DNA of 64,000 nucleotides, taken from assembly GCA_002699085.1 (NCBI GenBank), contig PAAR01000016.1, positions 81,920 through 145,919 of the forward strand. Direction: 5' to 3'. The number at the start of each line of letters is the position of its first letter. Position 1 is the first letter of the stretch. The notes beneath the pieces are model-generated. The model was not told the DNA's origin. It was given only the letters and a program-made list of their open reading frames with translations, and ran no database searches. Below are positions 26,510 to 36,148 of the stretch, piece after piece. The position numbers and the translations under genes are program-made. Source of the stretch: Micavibrio sp. (lineage in GTDB: Bacteria; Pseudomonadota; Alphaproteobacteria; Micavibrionales; UBA9664).

Positions 26510-27027
26510 GATTGCTACCTGCATTTTTTGTGTTTTTCATAGTGGCTTCACCCTTTTATGCTCTTGCCTTTGAGGAGAGTAGCGGTGAAGCCACCATGAC
26601 CATCACGGATTATATTCAAGATTATGTGGACGTGCCGGAAGGCGCTGTAGACTGGAAAGTATTCGGCACAACCACAGAAACGGAAGCGCATGCGAGAACC
26701 GAAGACGGATACGATAATCAATATAGCAAGCCGAATTTTCAGCCAGAGGTGAAAGCGCTGGACGGTAAAGAAATTATGGTTAAAGGCTATATGTTCCCTC
26801 TGGATGGAACTGAAGAACAGAAATTATTTTTGTTTGGTCCGTTCCCATTGACTTGCCCGTTCCAATATCATGTTGGGCCACCACTGGTGATAGAAGTTCA
26901 TGCAGATAAACATCCAGTTAAATTTGATTACGAACCTGTTGTTATTACCGGCACGCTTGAAGTGGTTCCTGATGATCCTGAATATAGCGTTTTTTATAGG
27001 CTCAAAGATGCAAGACAGGTGAAGTGA
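26506..27027 (+). CDS. DUF3299 family exported protein
   Basis: A 173-aa protein with a signal peptide (1-21, ending ALA) and the DUF3299 core: VKALDGKEIMVKGYMFPLD, then FLFGPFPLTCPFQYHVGPP and VVITGTLEVVPDD. The family is periplasmic, has a conserved Cys and is often next to FtsX-type ABC or metal transporters; its reaction is unknown. It overlaps the permease by 4 nt. A possible role is metal or cofactor delivery with this transporter. Confidence 0.8.
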   Translation: MRLLPAFFVFFIVASPFYALAFEESSGEATMTITDYIQDYVDVPEGAVDWKVFGTTTETEAHARTEDGYDNQYSKPNFQPEVKALDGKEIMVKGYMFPLDGTEEQKLFLFGPFPLTCPFQYHVGPPLVIEVHADKHPVKFDYEPVVITGTLEVVPDDPEYSVFYRLKDARQVK

Positions 27028-27149
27028 GAAAGGGCGTAAACCAAATCCAATCAAATTATAAATTGTTTTTATTTCATATATCATTGCCACAAAATCGTAA
27101 ATGGATTAGGTCTATACATTCAATTTATGAGGCGTATATTTGATCCTGT

Positions 27150-28409
27150 ATGAGCAAAAAACAGCGTATTAAGAATCAAAAAATGGGTTTTAATGCTACA
27201 TGGTCTATGGCTGTGGGCGGTATGGTCGGTGGTGGTATTTTTGCCACGCTAGGATTAGTGATTGAATTAGCTGGTGCTTACGCCTGGCTGGCCTATTTAG
27301 TTGGTGGCATTGCCGCGCTTATTACAGGGGTTAGCTATCAATCATTAGCACGTCGTTTTGAAGAAGGTGGCGGTGTTTATACATTTTTACGAGAAGTAAA
27401 ACAAAAGACATTGGCAGTTGATATGGCTTGGCTGTTAATGGTTAGTTATATCCTGACGATTAGTGTTTATGCGTTCACCTTTGGTCATTACATGGAATAT
27501 TTGTTGGGCTTTGGTCAAGGTATTATCGCCCGTATTGCTGCGGCTGTTATTATTATCAGCTTAACCGCTATAAATCTTCGTGGTGTATCAAGTGCTGCAT
27601 GGGTCGAAATTGTAGCAGTATGGTTTAAATGTTTGATACTGGCGGGTCTATCTTTGATCGGCCTTTGGCACTTTAACCCAGATGTTTTAGCCTATACCGA
27701 AGTGCAATATGCGCCTATTTTCGGGGTTGGTATTGGGGCGGCTGTTGTCTTTATGGCCTATGAAGGCTTTCAGCTTTTGGCCTATGATTATGAAGATATA
27801 AATGAGCCCAAGCGCACGCTCCCACTGGCGATAACCACGGCTATTGTCTTTGTTATTGTCCTTTATATTATCATCACATTGGGGACGGCGGCTTTAGTGG
27901 GCACAGAAGTGATCGTGCAAGATAAGGAAATTGCGCTGGCCAAAGCAGGGCAAGCGGCGATGGGGGTAGCAGGCATGATTATCGTGTCTTTGGCGGCGGT
28001 GATGTCAACCGCTTCTGCAATTAACTCAACGCTTTTTGCTACGGCACGTCTGGCCAAACATGTGGCTGAGAAAAAGGATATGCCGGCCTTTTTTGCCAAA
28101 GAAAACAAGCATAATGTGCCCAATCATTCATTGGTTCTATTGGGAGGTATAGCATTATTCTTTGCCATTATTGGTGATCTGGGGCAATTGGTTGAGGGTG
28201 CAAGTTTATTGTTCTTAATTATATTCACTATTGTGAACACGATTGCAGCAAGACATACAGACCATTACCGCACGCTCAAATGGGCTGGGGCAGTGTTGTG
28301 TGGCAGTTTGGCTGCTTGCGGTGCTTATTACTTGGCCGTTAATCACATATGGGTGTTCGCCGCCATTATAGCAATCGCTATAGCCGTGTTCATACGCAAT
28401 AAGAAATGA
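27150..28409 (+). CDS. APC superfamily permease
   Basis: A 419-aa, 12-TM amino acid/polyamine-type permease with the TM1 motif GGMVGGGIFATLGLVIE (22-38) and a later VFMAYEGFQLLAYDYEDI typical of APC TM6. It begins 122 bp after DUF3299, so it probably has its own promoter. Its substrate is unknown. It is distant from the APC permease in the copper operon (TM1 motif GTGVMIGAGIFAL). Confidence 0.85.
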   Translation: MSKKQRIKNQKMGFNATWSMAVGGMVGGGIFATLGLVIELAGAYAWLAYLVGGIAALITGVSYQSLARRFEEGGGVYTFLREVKQKTLAVDMAWLLMVSYILTISVYAFTFGHYMEYLLGFGQGIIARIAAAVIIISLTAINLRGVSSAAWVEIVAVWFKCLILAGLSLIGLWHFNPDVLAYTEVQYAPIFGVGIGAAVVFMAYEGFQLLAYDYEDINEPKRTLPLAITTAIVFVIVLYIIITLGTAALVGTEVIVQDKEIALAKAGQAAMGVAGMIIVSLAAVMSTASAINSTLFATARLAKHVAEKKDMPAFFAKENKHNVPNHSLVLLGGIALFFAIIGDLGQLVEGASLLFLIIFTIVNTIAARHTDHYRTLKWAGAVLCGSLAACGAYYLAVNHIWVFAAIIAIAIAVFIRNKK

Positions 28410-28423
28410 ACCTCGCTTTTTCG

Positions 28424-29503
28424 TTAAGCCGATTGCTTGGTTTTTTCAGTATCCAAAAACGGGTAATCTATATAGCCTTCTTTGCCGCCTTGGTAAAAGC
28501 TGCTGGTGTCTGGTTCATTGAGCGGCGCATCTTGGGCAAAGCGTTCAACAAGATCAGGATTAGCGATATATAGTTTTCCAAAAGCTATAGCATCAGCATC
28601 CCCTTTGTTTAAAAGTGCTTCGGCGCTATCTTTTGTAAAGCCTTCATTGGCAATGAGTGTGCCGCCAAATTTCTCTTTTAGAATAGGAGAAATGCTGTCC
28701 TCGGCTACATGTTCTCTGGTACAGATAAAGGCGATGCCTCGTTTTCCTAATTGCTCTGCCACATAAGAAAATGTTTCTAAACGTTGACTATCACCAATGT
28801 CATGGCTGTCCATGCGAGGGGCTAAATGCATCCCTACACGGTTTTTATCCCATACTTGTAGTACAGCATCGGTGACTTCCAACATGAAGCGCGCACGGTT
28901 TTCAATAGAGCCGCCATATTTATCATCACGCTTATTGGCACTGTCTTGTAAGAATTGATCGAGTAAATAGCCATTGGCACCGTGAATTTCAACGCCGTCA
29001 AAACCAGCTTTTTTAGCATTTTCTGCGCCTTTCTTAAAGGCGGCAATAATCTCAGTAATTTCATCTAAGCTCAGGGCACGTGGCGTGACATAGTCAACCA
29101 TAGGGCGAACAAGGCTGACATGGCCTTTTGGTTGAATAGCGCTCGGCGCCACGGGTGTTTCACCATCTAAAAACATAGGGTGAGAAATACGGCCTACATG
29201 CCAAAGCTGAAGAAAAATACGTCCCCCTTTATTGTGAACAGCTTGAGTGACCTTTTTCCAGCCCTCTACTTGCTCATCTGACCAAATTCCTGGGGTATTG
29301 GCATAGCCAGCTCCCATTTTTGTAACAATAGTGGCTTCTGTGATGATTAACCCTGCAGAGGCACGTTGTTCGTAATATTTGACCATGAGATCATTAGGCA
29401 CGCGGCCTTCATTATTGGCACGACTACGTGTGAGTGGTGACATGATAATACGGTTCGGCAGCTTTAAGTCGCCAATAGTGATTGGTTCTAAAAGTTTAGA
29501 CAT
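28424..29503 (-). CDS. nemA: Old Yellow Enzyme family alkene reductase
   Basis: A 359-aa FMN-dependent ene-reductase of the NemA/OYE group: MSKLLEPITIGDLKLPNRII start, SPLTRSRA, LQLWHVGRISHP, and the H-x-x-N pair in VEIHGANGYLLDQFLQD. The start at 29503 follows GAGGGAT; the frame is open back to 29581. It reduces alpha,beta-unsaturated electrophiles with NADPH. Divergent from a marR gene with a shared palindromic promoter, it is probably repressed by that regulator, as nemA is by NemR. Confidence 0.9.
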   Translation of the reverse strand: MSKLLEPITIGDLKLPNRIIMSPLTRSRANNEGRVPNDLMVKYYEQRASAGLIITEATIVTKMGAGYANTPGIWSDEQVEGWKKVTQAVHNKGGRIFLQLWHVGRISHPMFLDGETPVAPSAIQPKGHVSLVRPMVDYVTPRALSLDEITEIIAAFKKGAENAKKAGFDGVEIHGANGYLLDQFLQDSANKRDDKYGGSIENRARFMLEVTDAVLQVWDKNRVGMHLAPRMDSHDIGDSQRLETFSYVAEQLGKRGIAFICTREHVAEDSISPILKEKFGGTLIANEGFTKDSAEALLNKGDADAIAFGKLYIANPDLVERFAQDAPLNEPDTSSFYQGGKEGYIDYPFLDTEKTKQSA

Positions 29504-29619
29504 ACGGATCCCTCTTTTTATAAAAATTTTGATAATAGCGTTGCTTGAAAATTTAAATAATACATTGCAGTGATATATCAATAGGCGACTTGAAAAAGAG
29601 TTCTATATTTTGTTTTACC

Positions 29620-29666
29620 TTGACAAGATATAGTAAGCATGCTTATAATATATAAGCTTATATAAA
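29620..29666 (+). promoter_or_regulatory. marR-emrAB promoter with palindromic operators
   Basis: TTGACA (29620-29625), 18 bp, TATAAT (29644-29649) form a near-consensus promoter. The palindrome TAAGCATGCTTA (29634-29645) covers the spacer and the -10 edge, and TATAAGCTTATA (29651-29662) follows. They are suited to repression by the MarR protein. Confidence 0.65.
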
Positions 29667-29689
29667 TTCATAGATAAATAGATTAAGAG

Positions 29690-30160
29690 ATGAAAAAACA
29701 ACAAAACATCGAACTAAATCAACAAAACCTAGGCTTCTTGCTGCATGATGTGGCACGTCTATTGCGCCGTAATTTTGATCGACGTGTTCAGACATTAGAG
29801 TTGACTCAAGCACAGTGGAAAGTTTTGATCTATCTCTCACGTAATGAAGGTATTAAGCAGGCACAATTGGCTGAATTTTTAGAAGTGCAGCCGATCAGTG
29901 TTGGTCGTCTTATTGATCGTATGGAAGCAGCTGAATGGGTGGTTAGAAAGCCTGACGCAACAGATCGACGTGCTTTTAATCTATATTTGACGGATAAGGC
30001 TGAACCAATTTTAAAGAAAATGCAGGAATATGGACGAGACGTACGTGAAGAAGCTTTAGCTGGCATATCTGCTAAAGGGCGTGACGAGTTATTAAAAAAT
30101 TTGGCTGCCATGCGTCAAAATTTGGTTTCGATTTGCGGTACAGAAAATGAGGAAGCATAA
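29690..30160 (+). CDS. MarR family transcriptional regulator
   Basis: A 156-aa winged-helix repressor: HDVARLLRRNFDRRV dimer helix, LTQAQWKVLIYLSRNEGIKQAQLAEFL HTH region, and wing PDATDRRAFNLYLT. TTAAGAG lies just before the ATG. It is followed directly by the EmrA-like gene (1 nt between stop and start), so it is autoregulated with the efflux pair. It probably senses electrophiles or drugs, judged from the divergent NemA. Confidence 0.9.
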   Translation: MKKQQNIELNQQNLGFLLHDVARLLRRNFDRRVQTLELTQAQWKVLIYLSRNEGIKQAQLAEFLEVQPISVGRLIDRMEAAEWVVRKPDATDRRAFNLYLTDKAEPILKKMQEYGRDVREEALAGISAKGRDELLKNLAAMRQNLVSICGTENEEA

Positions 30161-30161
30161 A

Positions 30162-31220
30162 ATGTCAGATACACAGGACAAAGCAAAAGAGAAAAAATCA
30201 TCGATACGCTCCTTTTTAATGATTGGTGGTGTTATTGTCGTCGTCATCGTTTGTGCTTGGTTTTATTTGGGTAGTGGACGTTATATAGAAACAGACAATG
30301 CTTATATAAAGGCAACCAAAACACTTATTACACCAGAAGTTTCTGGCATGATTACAGCCGTTTATATTGACGACAATCAAGCCGTTAAAAAAGGTGAGAT
30401 ACTTTTTGAAATAGATCCTGCCGTTTATAAAATTGCTTTGGACAAAGCGCTGGCTGATTTGAAAAATACATATGCTCAGATAGAAACCTTAAAGGCGCAA
30501 TATAGACAAAGACAAGCTGATCTTGCACGGGCAAAGGTTGAGGCTGATTTTGCCGTTAAGGAATTTGATAGACGTTATAAATTAATTAAAAGTGGTGCAG
30601 TATCGCAATCAAAATTAGATGATACCTTGCGTGAGCGAGACACAACGGTAAAAACAGTTAATGTGTTGCAGGAAGAAAGTAATGAGATATTAGCGTCTCT
30701 TGCTGGTGATGCGGATATAGATCCTATGCAACATCCATTGTATCAAATGGCACTTGCCGCTTTTCATCAAGCACAGCTTGATTTAGATCATACAAAAGTT
30801 ATAGCCCCTATTAATGGTATTATTGGAACAGCACCAAATATTGGCGAATACGCACGTGAGAGCGTGCCTCTTGTGAATATTGTATCGAGCGATAACGTAT
30901 GGATAGAGGCAAATTACAAAGAAACAGAATTAACACATGTGAAAATAGGACAAAAAGTTTCTATTGATGTGGACACATATCCTGACCATGAATGGGTAGG
31001 CAAGGTCGAGAGCATAAGTCCAGCAACAGGCTCAGAGTTTTCTATTTTACCAGCACAAAATGCAACCGGTAATTGGGTGAAGGTTGTGCAACGAATTACC
31101 GTCCATATTTCTGTAGACCAACAGGAAGACAAAGAAGAATTCCCGCTGCGTACTGGGATGAGTACGAGAGTAAGTATTGATACTGAGGCCTATCCACACG
31201 CGATAAATTGGACATTCTAA
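30162..31220 (+). CDS. emrA: HlyD/EmrA membrane-fusion protein
   Basis: A 352-aa periplasmic adaptor: one N-terminal TM (about 18-38, IGGVIVVVIVCAWFYL), a lipoyl half (TLITPEVSGMITAVYIDDNQ), a coiled-coil hairpin with SGAVSQSKLDD and the second lipoyl half (LDHTKVIAPINGIIG). GAGGAAG supports the ATG at 30162 rather than 30147. It links EmrB-type MFS pumps to an outer-membrane channel, here not encoded nearby. Confidence 0.9.
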   Translation: MSDTQDKAKEKKSSIRSFLMIGGVIVVVIVCAWFYLGSGRYIETDNAYIKATKTLITPEVSGMITAVYIDDNQAVKKGEILFEIDPAVYKIALDKALADLKNTYAQIETLKAQYRQRQADLARAKVEADFAVKEFDRRYKLIKSGAVSQSKLDDTLRERDTTVKTVNVLQEESNEILASLAGDADIDPMQHPLYQMALAAFHQAQLDLDHTKVIAPINGIIGTAPNIGEYARESVPLVNIVSSDNVWIEANYKETELTHVKIGQKVSIDVDTYPDHEWVGKVESISPATGSEFSILPAQNATGNWVKVVQRITVHISVDQQEDKEEFPLRTGMSTRVSIDTEAYPHAINWTF

Positions 31221-31224
31221 ACTC

Positions 31225-32769
31225 ATGGAAAATGCTTTCCAAAAAAGAATGATTACTGTCTCTATAATGCTTGCAACAATTATGCAGGCGTTGGATACGA
31301 CGATTGCCAATGTCGCTTTACCGCATATGCAAGGGGCTCTAAATGCGACACAAGAGCAGGCTACATGGATTTTAACATCTTACATTGTTGCGGCAGCGAT
31401 TATGACCGCCCCGACTGGTATTTTGGCAGCCCGATTGGGTCGGAAACGGCTTTTTCTCATCAGCATTGTCGGTTTTGTTATATCCTCTATATTATGTGGT
31501 GTTGCTACAAGTCTTAGTCAGATGGTGTTCTTTCGGCTTTTACAAGGGGTATTTGGTGCTGGGTTAGTACCTTTGTCTCAGGCTGTGTTACTTGATATAA
31601 ACCCTCGTGAAAAGCATGGTCAAGCCATGGCAATGTGGGGAGTCGGTGTCATGTTAGGCCCTATTTTAGGCCCTACATTAGGGGGCTGGTTGACTGAATA
31701 TTATAATTGGCGCTGGGTATTTTATATTAATGTGCCTATCGGCGTTGCTGCGTTTTTGGGTGTTTTAACCTTTATGTCTGAGACAGATAAAAAACCAGAG
31801 CGTAGGTTTGATGTGTTAGGCTTCATATTGCTTAGCTTGTTTATTGGCTCTTTACAAATGATGCTGGATCGTGGGCAAAGCCAAGAATGGTTTTCGTCAA
31901 TAGAGGTGATTAGTGAGGCCGTGATCGCTGGTTTAGCTATTTATCTATTTCTTGTGCATATTCTTACTACTAAGAAGCATCCCTTTTTAGAGCCTGAAAT
32001 GTTTAAAGATAGAAATTATGCATTAAGTCTGCTTTTTATTTTTGTTGTTGGTATTATTTTGCTTGCGAGTATGGCGTTGTTGCCGCCCTATTTACAAAGC
32101 CTGATGGGATACCCTGTATTGTTGACTGGCATGGTTTTAGCGCCAAGAGGAATTGGCACAATGGCGGCTATGATGATAGTGGGACGCTTAACCGATAAAA
32201 TAGATGCCCGCTGGTTGATCTTCTTTGGAATGTCCTTAATCGCCTATTCCTTATATGATATGAGCTTATTTAACGCAGAAGTGCCAGTCTCTTTATTGGT
32301 GAAAACAGGGATTATACAGGGCTTTGGTATGGGGTTTGTTTTTGTGCCATTAAGTACATTGGCTTATGCAACATTATCCCCGCATTACCGTAATGATGCC
32401 GCAGCAATTTTTAGTCTTGTACGGAATATTGGGAGTAGTGTGGGTATTTCAATTGTGATTACTTTATTGGCACGCAATATCCAAATTAATCACGCTGATT
32501 TAGCAGCGCATATTATACCGTTTGGTAATGCAGGTAATTTACTTTCAGGCTATGCAGACGCAGCTTCAGGCACAAGTGGCACCATGGCTTTAGCGATGAT
32601 TGATGCAGAAGTTAATCGTCAAGCTGCGACAATTTCTTATCTTAATGACTTTTTACTGATGATGTATGTCGTTATTTTATCTATGCCAATGCTTTTCTTG
32701 CTTAAAAAAAGAGAAAAAACAATTACACCAGATCAGGGGCTTGATGATGTCGCTACAGCGGTTGAGTAA
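31225..32769 (+). CDS. emrB: EmrB-type MFS multidrug transporter (DHA2, 14 TM)
   Basis: A 514-aa DHA2 transporter: LDTTIANVALPHMQ (motif D1), LAARLGRKRLFLIS (motif A) and GVMLGPILGPTLGGW (motif C). About 14 TM segments are visible, typical of EmrB/QacA. It starts 4 bp after emrA. Together the pair forms a proton-driven efflux pump under MarR control. Confidence 0.92.
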   Translation: MENAFQKRMITVSIMLATIMQALDTTIANVALPHMQGALNATQEQATWILTSYIVAAAIMTAPTGILAARLGRKRLFLISIVGFVISSILCGVATSLSQMVFFRLLQGVFGAGLVPLSQAVLLDINPREKHGQAMAMWGVGVMLGPILGPTLGGWLTEYYNWRWVFYINVPIGVAAFLGVLTFMSETDKKPERRFDVLGFILLSLFIGSLQMMLDRGQSQEWFSSIEVISEAVIAGLAIYLFLVHILTTKKHPFLEPEMFKDRNYALSLLFIFVVGIILLASMALLPPYLQSLMGYPVLLTGMVLAPRGIGTMAAMMIVGRLTDKIDARWLIFFGMSLIAYSLYDMSLFNAEVPVSLLVKTGIIQGFGMGFVFVPLSTLAYATLSPHYRNDAAAIFSLVRNIGSSVGISIVITLLARNIQINHADLAAHIIPFGNAGNLLSGYADAASGTSGTMALAMIDAEVNRQAATISYLNDFLLMMYVVILSMPMLFLLKKREKTITPDQGLDDVATAVE

Positions 32770-32997
32770 GTACATAGCTAATATTTAATGTCATAGAGAA
32801 CAGATTTCTAGCTGTTTCGTTTAAGGTGATAGTAGATATTTTTACGATCCATACATGTAAAGTAGTTTTACGAGGTGTTGAAAAAGTGGAGCAAGAGTTT
32901 TATGGAATACGTGTAACTCTTTGTTACTATTGAAGTCTATGTGCTATTTTGGCAGAATATCTCAGGCCTTAGAAAAAAGCTAAAAATAGAGAATAAC

Positions 32998-33525
32998 ATG
33001 TTGAAATATCAAAAGATCATTGTTGCCAGTATCATTGCTGCCGTTATCTTTGCCTTATTATATACTGTCCTATTATTTTCGTGGTTGGTGCCTGCGGATG
33101 TACCGATAACAGTAGAACATCGTGTGGAATTGGCCATCAAATGTCTGCTTGTACCGGTATTTATGCTTTTTCTTGGGATTGCCGCTATTGCTAATGCTCG
33201 TTTCTTTAGTAAAGCAGCAAACCCTATTGATTGCGAAGTCAGCAATCAAAAAATGAAAGTAGATCTTCATTATTTAACCAATACGCAAGAGCAGCTTTTA
33301 TTAATGTCGATCACTATGCTAGGCTTGTCTGTCTATCTTCCTCCTCATTATTTAATGTTATTGCCTATTTATAGTTCTCTTTTTGTGATTGGGCGAATTT
33401 GTTTTTGGATAGGCTATCGCATCAATCCATATTATCGGGCTTTTGGATTTGCTTTAACGGCTTATCCAACTTTTGCAGGTATTTTTTATAATTTATATGC
33501 GCTTATTATCTCCTCTTTTGCTTGA
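32998..33525 (+). CDS. MAPEG family membrane protein
   Basis: A 175-aa protein with four TM segments, NTQEQLLL (typical N-x-x-E-Q active region) and RICFWIGYRINPYYRAFGF, the MAPEG signature. These proteins are glutathione-dependent or related membrane enzymes. The ATG at 32998 follows AGAGAA; a GTG at 32941 would add 19 residues. About 228 bp separate it from emrB, with no gene in between. Confidence 0.8.
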   Translation: MLKYQKIIVASIIAAVIFALLYTVLLFSWLVPADVPITVEHRVELAIKCLLVPVFMLFLGIAAIANARFFSKAANPIDCEVSNQKMKVDLHYLTNTQEQLLLMSITMLGLSVYLPPHYLMLLPIYSSLFVIGRICFWIGYRINPYYRAFGFALTAYPTFAGIFYNLYALIISSFA

Positions 33526-33528
33526 TGA

Positions 33529-33553
33529 GGAACTTTTATAGCCTTTTTACGTA
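33529..33553 (+). promoter_or_regulatory. Possible EcfG-like promoter
   Basis: GGAAC (33529-33533), 16 bp, CGTA (33550-33553); the consensus ends CGTT. It lies very close to the next ATG (33562), which would make the transcript almost leaderless, so this is a weak call. Confidence 0.25.
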
Positions 33554-33561
33554 TGTAATAC

Positions 33562-34500
33562 ATGGCATCTAAAGTAAAAGAGCAGAAAAAATTTAGTATT
33601 TATATCAATATATCTTCTGGTACAGCCCAAAGTTTAGGTGAAGAGGCTTTGCGCGCCAAAATCAAGCAAAGTTCGTTAGCAAATAGCCATCTTTATCTTT
33701 TGGAAGCGGAAACATTCTTTAAGATTATTAAGGATATATCGAAAAAAGATACGCCAATTTTAATTGGCGGCGGGGATGGGACTATAAAATCTGCCGCCGA
33801 AATTTTAATGGAAAAAGATATTGCTTTCGGCGTATTGCCATTTGGTACAATGAATTTATTAGCACAGGATCTTAATGTACCATTAAAACTGGAAGAAGCC
33901 TTAGAGGCTTATGCTGCAAAAACTGTTCATAAACAAATTGATGTTGGCTATGTGAATAATGCCGTATTTTTATGCTGCGCTGGTTTAGGTACAATGCCTG
34001 AAACATCTGTTTATCGTGAAGAACATAGAGGCGAAAGTGCACCTCTTTTAGTGCCGCAATTAATGGGCTATATGATGGAGGAAATGGATAAAATGGCACG
34101 TCGTCATTTAAAGATAAAAATAGATAACAACAAAAGACCGCTACGGACGAGTTGTTTGGTGATTTCTAATAACACTTATTCTGATACAACTGAATGGACG
34201 GCAAATAGTTTTAAACGCCAAAATTTGCAAGATGGTATTTTGGGGGTCTATGCTGCAAAACCTCGTAATTTTTGGGAAAAACTAGCCTTTTTGTTACGTT
34301 TAAAAATTGGCGGTTGGCAAAAAGACCCCGTGATTAAGTCATGGACAGCCAAAAAAATTATGATTAATTCCCGACGTAAGAAGGAATTGGTATCGCTTGA
34401 TGGTGAGGCCGTTGAACTTTCAACACCTTTAAGATTCTCGCTAGAAAATAAAAAACTGAAAATGCTTTTGCCTAAAATGACAAAAGTAAAGGCAGCCTAA
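33562..34500 (+). CDS. Diacylglycerol kinase family lipid kinase
   Basis: A 312-aa protein with the DAGK catalytic signature GGGDGTIKSAAEILMEKDIA (about 72-91) followed by FGVLPFGTMNLLAQDLNVP. The substrate could be diacylglycerol, sphingosine-like lipids or undecaprenol; YegS-like proteins are closest in size. It is 2 bp from the next gene, a phosphoesterase, suggesting a joint lipid or phosphate role. Confidence 0.85.
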   Translation: MASKVKEQKKFSIYINISSGTAQSLGEEALRAKIKQSSLANSHLYLLEAETFFKIIKDISKKDTPILIGGGDGTIKSAAEILMEKDIAFGVLPFGTMNLLAQDLNVPLKLEEALEAYAAKTVHKQIDVGYVNNAVFLCCAGLGTMPETSVYREEHRGESAPLLVPQLMGYMMEEMDKMARRHLKIKIDNNKRPLRTSCLVISNNTYSDTTEWTANSFKRQNLQDGILGVYAAKPRNFWEKLAFLLRLKIGGWQKDPVIKSWTAKKIMINSRRKKELVSLDGEAVELSTPLRFSLENKKLKMLLPKMTKVKAA

Positions 34501-34501
34501 A

Positions 34502-35311
34502 ATGACAAAAATAATTCATATATCCGACTTACATTTTGGTACGACTAAAGACATGACCATCAAATTGCTGCAGCAAAAAATAAAGGAAATGCAGCCTGAT
34601 TTAGTGGTGATTAGTGGTGATTTCACACAAGTATCTTCTAAGGATGAGTTCCGCATTGCGCAGCAATTCTTACAAGATATAGGCGTACCATTTTTTGCGG
34701 TTCCAGGTAATCACGATGTGCCACCTTATAACTTATATAAGAGATTTTTTGAGCCTTATAAACGCTATAAGCACTATATTAGTGAGATACTTAACCCGAC
34801 CTTGGAGACAGAAGATTTTGCACTAGCGGGCATAAATTCTGCACGAAAATTTTTGTTACATTGGAATTGGGCTAATGGTGCCATCAATGCAAAACAACGA
34901 GAAAAAGTCAAAGAGTTCTATCAAAATACCTCACGCCATAAATGGCGCATTTGTATTTTCCATCACCCTATTCATAAAGTCGATGAGATGCCAATAGATG
35001 TTGCAGTCTTTGGCAAAGATGAGACTCTGCGTTTAATGCACGAAATGAAGGTTGATTTGGTTCTGACAGGTCATGTCCATCATGCCTCTATAAATATGCG
35101 TGGTGATAACCATCATCAAACAGTCTATTTGAGTGCTTCGACTGCTTTGTCTTCACGGACGCGGGGCCAACAAAATGGCTTTAACGAAATTATATTGAAT
35201 GATGAGGATATTCAAATCAAATGCCATGCTCTATGCAGCGATACTTTTGAAGAGCTCAGTAGCTATACTCATAAGCGCCAAAAAGCACAGACCGCTAAGG
35301 ACTGTGCTTAA
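34502..35311 (+). CDS. Calcineurin-like metallophosphoesterase
   Basis: A 269-aa phosphoesterase with the complete metal-binding set: ISDLHFG, VISGDFTQ, VPGNHDVP, FHHPIH and LTGHVHHAS. This order fits the CpdA/Icc-like or lipid-A-precursor hydrolase group of class III phosphodiesterases. Its start lies 2 nt after the kinase stop. Substrate unknown. Confidence 0.85.
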   Translation: MTKIIHISDLHFGTTKDMTIKLLQQKIKEMQPDLVVISGDFTQVSSKDEFRIAQQFLQDIGVPFFAVPGNHDVPPYNLYKRFFEPYKRYKHYISEILNPTLETEDFALAGINSARKFLLHWNWANGAINAKQREKVKEFYQNTSRHKWRICIFHHPIHKVDEMPIDVAVFGKDETLRLMHEMKVDLVLTGHVHHASINMRGDNHHQTVYLSASTALSSRTRGQQNGFNEIILNDEDIQIKCHALCSDTFEELSSYTHKRQKAQTAKDCA

Positions 35312-35346
35312 TAGGTTTTATAACAATATTTTAATCAGATACATGT

Positions 35347-35769
35347 TTATTGTGGTGTAGGGGTATTGAGAGCGCTGAGCGCACGTGCATAACCACTACA
35401 GTCAATAGCATCGAAATTATCTGGTGTTTTGAAGTGTGCTACAAGACGTTCTTCAACTTCTTTTGCTGTAAGTACAGAAAGCGTTCCCGGAAAGACGTTG
35501 AAAAAAGCGTTTTGTTGATTGGGCGAAGTAGAGCGTGCCTCTTCAGTTGTAACTGAGGCCATGAAATCTGGACTAACCAACCCTAAAAAGCTAGCTTCTG
35601 AAATCTCTTTACCTGCTTCTTCTGTAGATAGACAATAAGCAATAGCTTCTTCAAGTGTAGCGTTGTTATCTGGGTTCTTTGTTTCAAGATTAGTTTCGGC
35701 ATTTGCAGCCGATGCAGCCATAAGCGCAAGCAAAGAGATAGCTGTAGAATTAAGTGATAGTTTAAGCAT
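35347..35769 (-). CDS. Exported protein of unknown function
   Basis: A 140-aa protein with a signal peptide (1-24, ending ANA-ET). The mature protein has two Cys (IAYCLS, AIDCSG) and no motif I know. AAAAAGGATTTT precedes the ATG and a clear sigma-70-like promoter is upstream at 35808-35836. Confidence 0.7.
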   Translation of the reverse strand: MLKLSLNSTAISLLALMAASAANAETNLETKNPDNNATLEEAIAYCLSTEEAGKEISEASFLGLVSPDFMASVTTEEARSTSPNQQNAFFNVFPGTLSVLTAKEVEERLVAHFKTPDNFDAIDCSGYARALSALNTPTPQ

Positions 35770-35807
35770 GATAAAAAATCCTTTTTAAATAAAATAATTT
35801 ATAAGTG

Positions 35808-35836
35808 AACATACTTTAGTTATGTAAAATTGTCAA
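35808..35836 (-). promoter_or_regulatory. Sigma-70-like promoter
   Basis: On the minus strand TTGACA (35836-35831), 17 bp, TATGTT (35813-35808), about 40 bp before the ATG of the exported-protein gene. Confidence 0.6.
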
Positions 35837-35895
35837 GCTTTTTCTTTTATAATTAAATTAAGGATATTTTCTAGCGTCTTAGAAAGTGCAAGTAG

Positions 35896-36087
35896 CTAGG
35901 GGTTGCGTTTAGTAATAATATAAACAGCATGAATAATGCCAGGTACATAGCCTAAAAGGGTCAATAGTACATTTATCCAAAACTGCTTAGTGATACCTTC
36001 TTGCATGGCAACGCCAATAGGTGGCAATACAATTGAAAGTAGAATGCGCCAAAAGTCTTTTTTATCTTCTGTTGTTGTGACGGTCAT
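35896..36087 (-). CDS. YqaE/Pmp3 family membrane protein
   Basis: A 63-aa protein with the Pmp3 pattern LLSIVLPPIGVAMQEG, then FWINVLLTLLGYVPGIIHAVYII: two TM segments with a conserved Pro-Pro. Members are stress-induced membrane proteins that influence membrane potential. It is downstream of csbD on the same strand, with a hairpin between the two (near 36108-36133), so partial read-through under the csbD promoter is likely. Confidence 0.9.
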   Translation of the reverse strand: MTVTTTEDKKDFWRILLSIVLPPIGVAMQEGITKQFWINVLLTLLGYVPGIIHAVYIITKRNP

Positions 36088-36148
36088 ATATTTTTCTCCA
36101 ATATGAAAGCTGCCAGCTTTTTATAGCTAGCAGCGGTTTTTTCTATTT

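Noticed and set aside
29504..29581. N-terminal extension of the Old Yellow Enzyme
   Set aside because: The added 26 residues do not match the family and cross the promoter; GAGGGAT supports the start at 29503.
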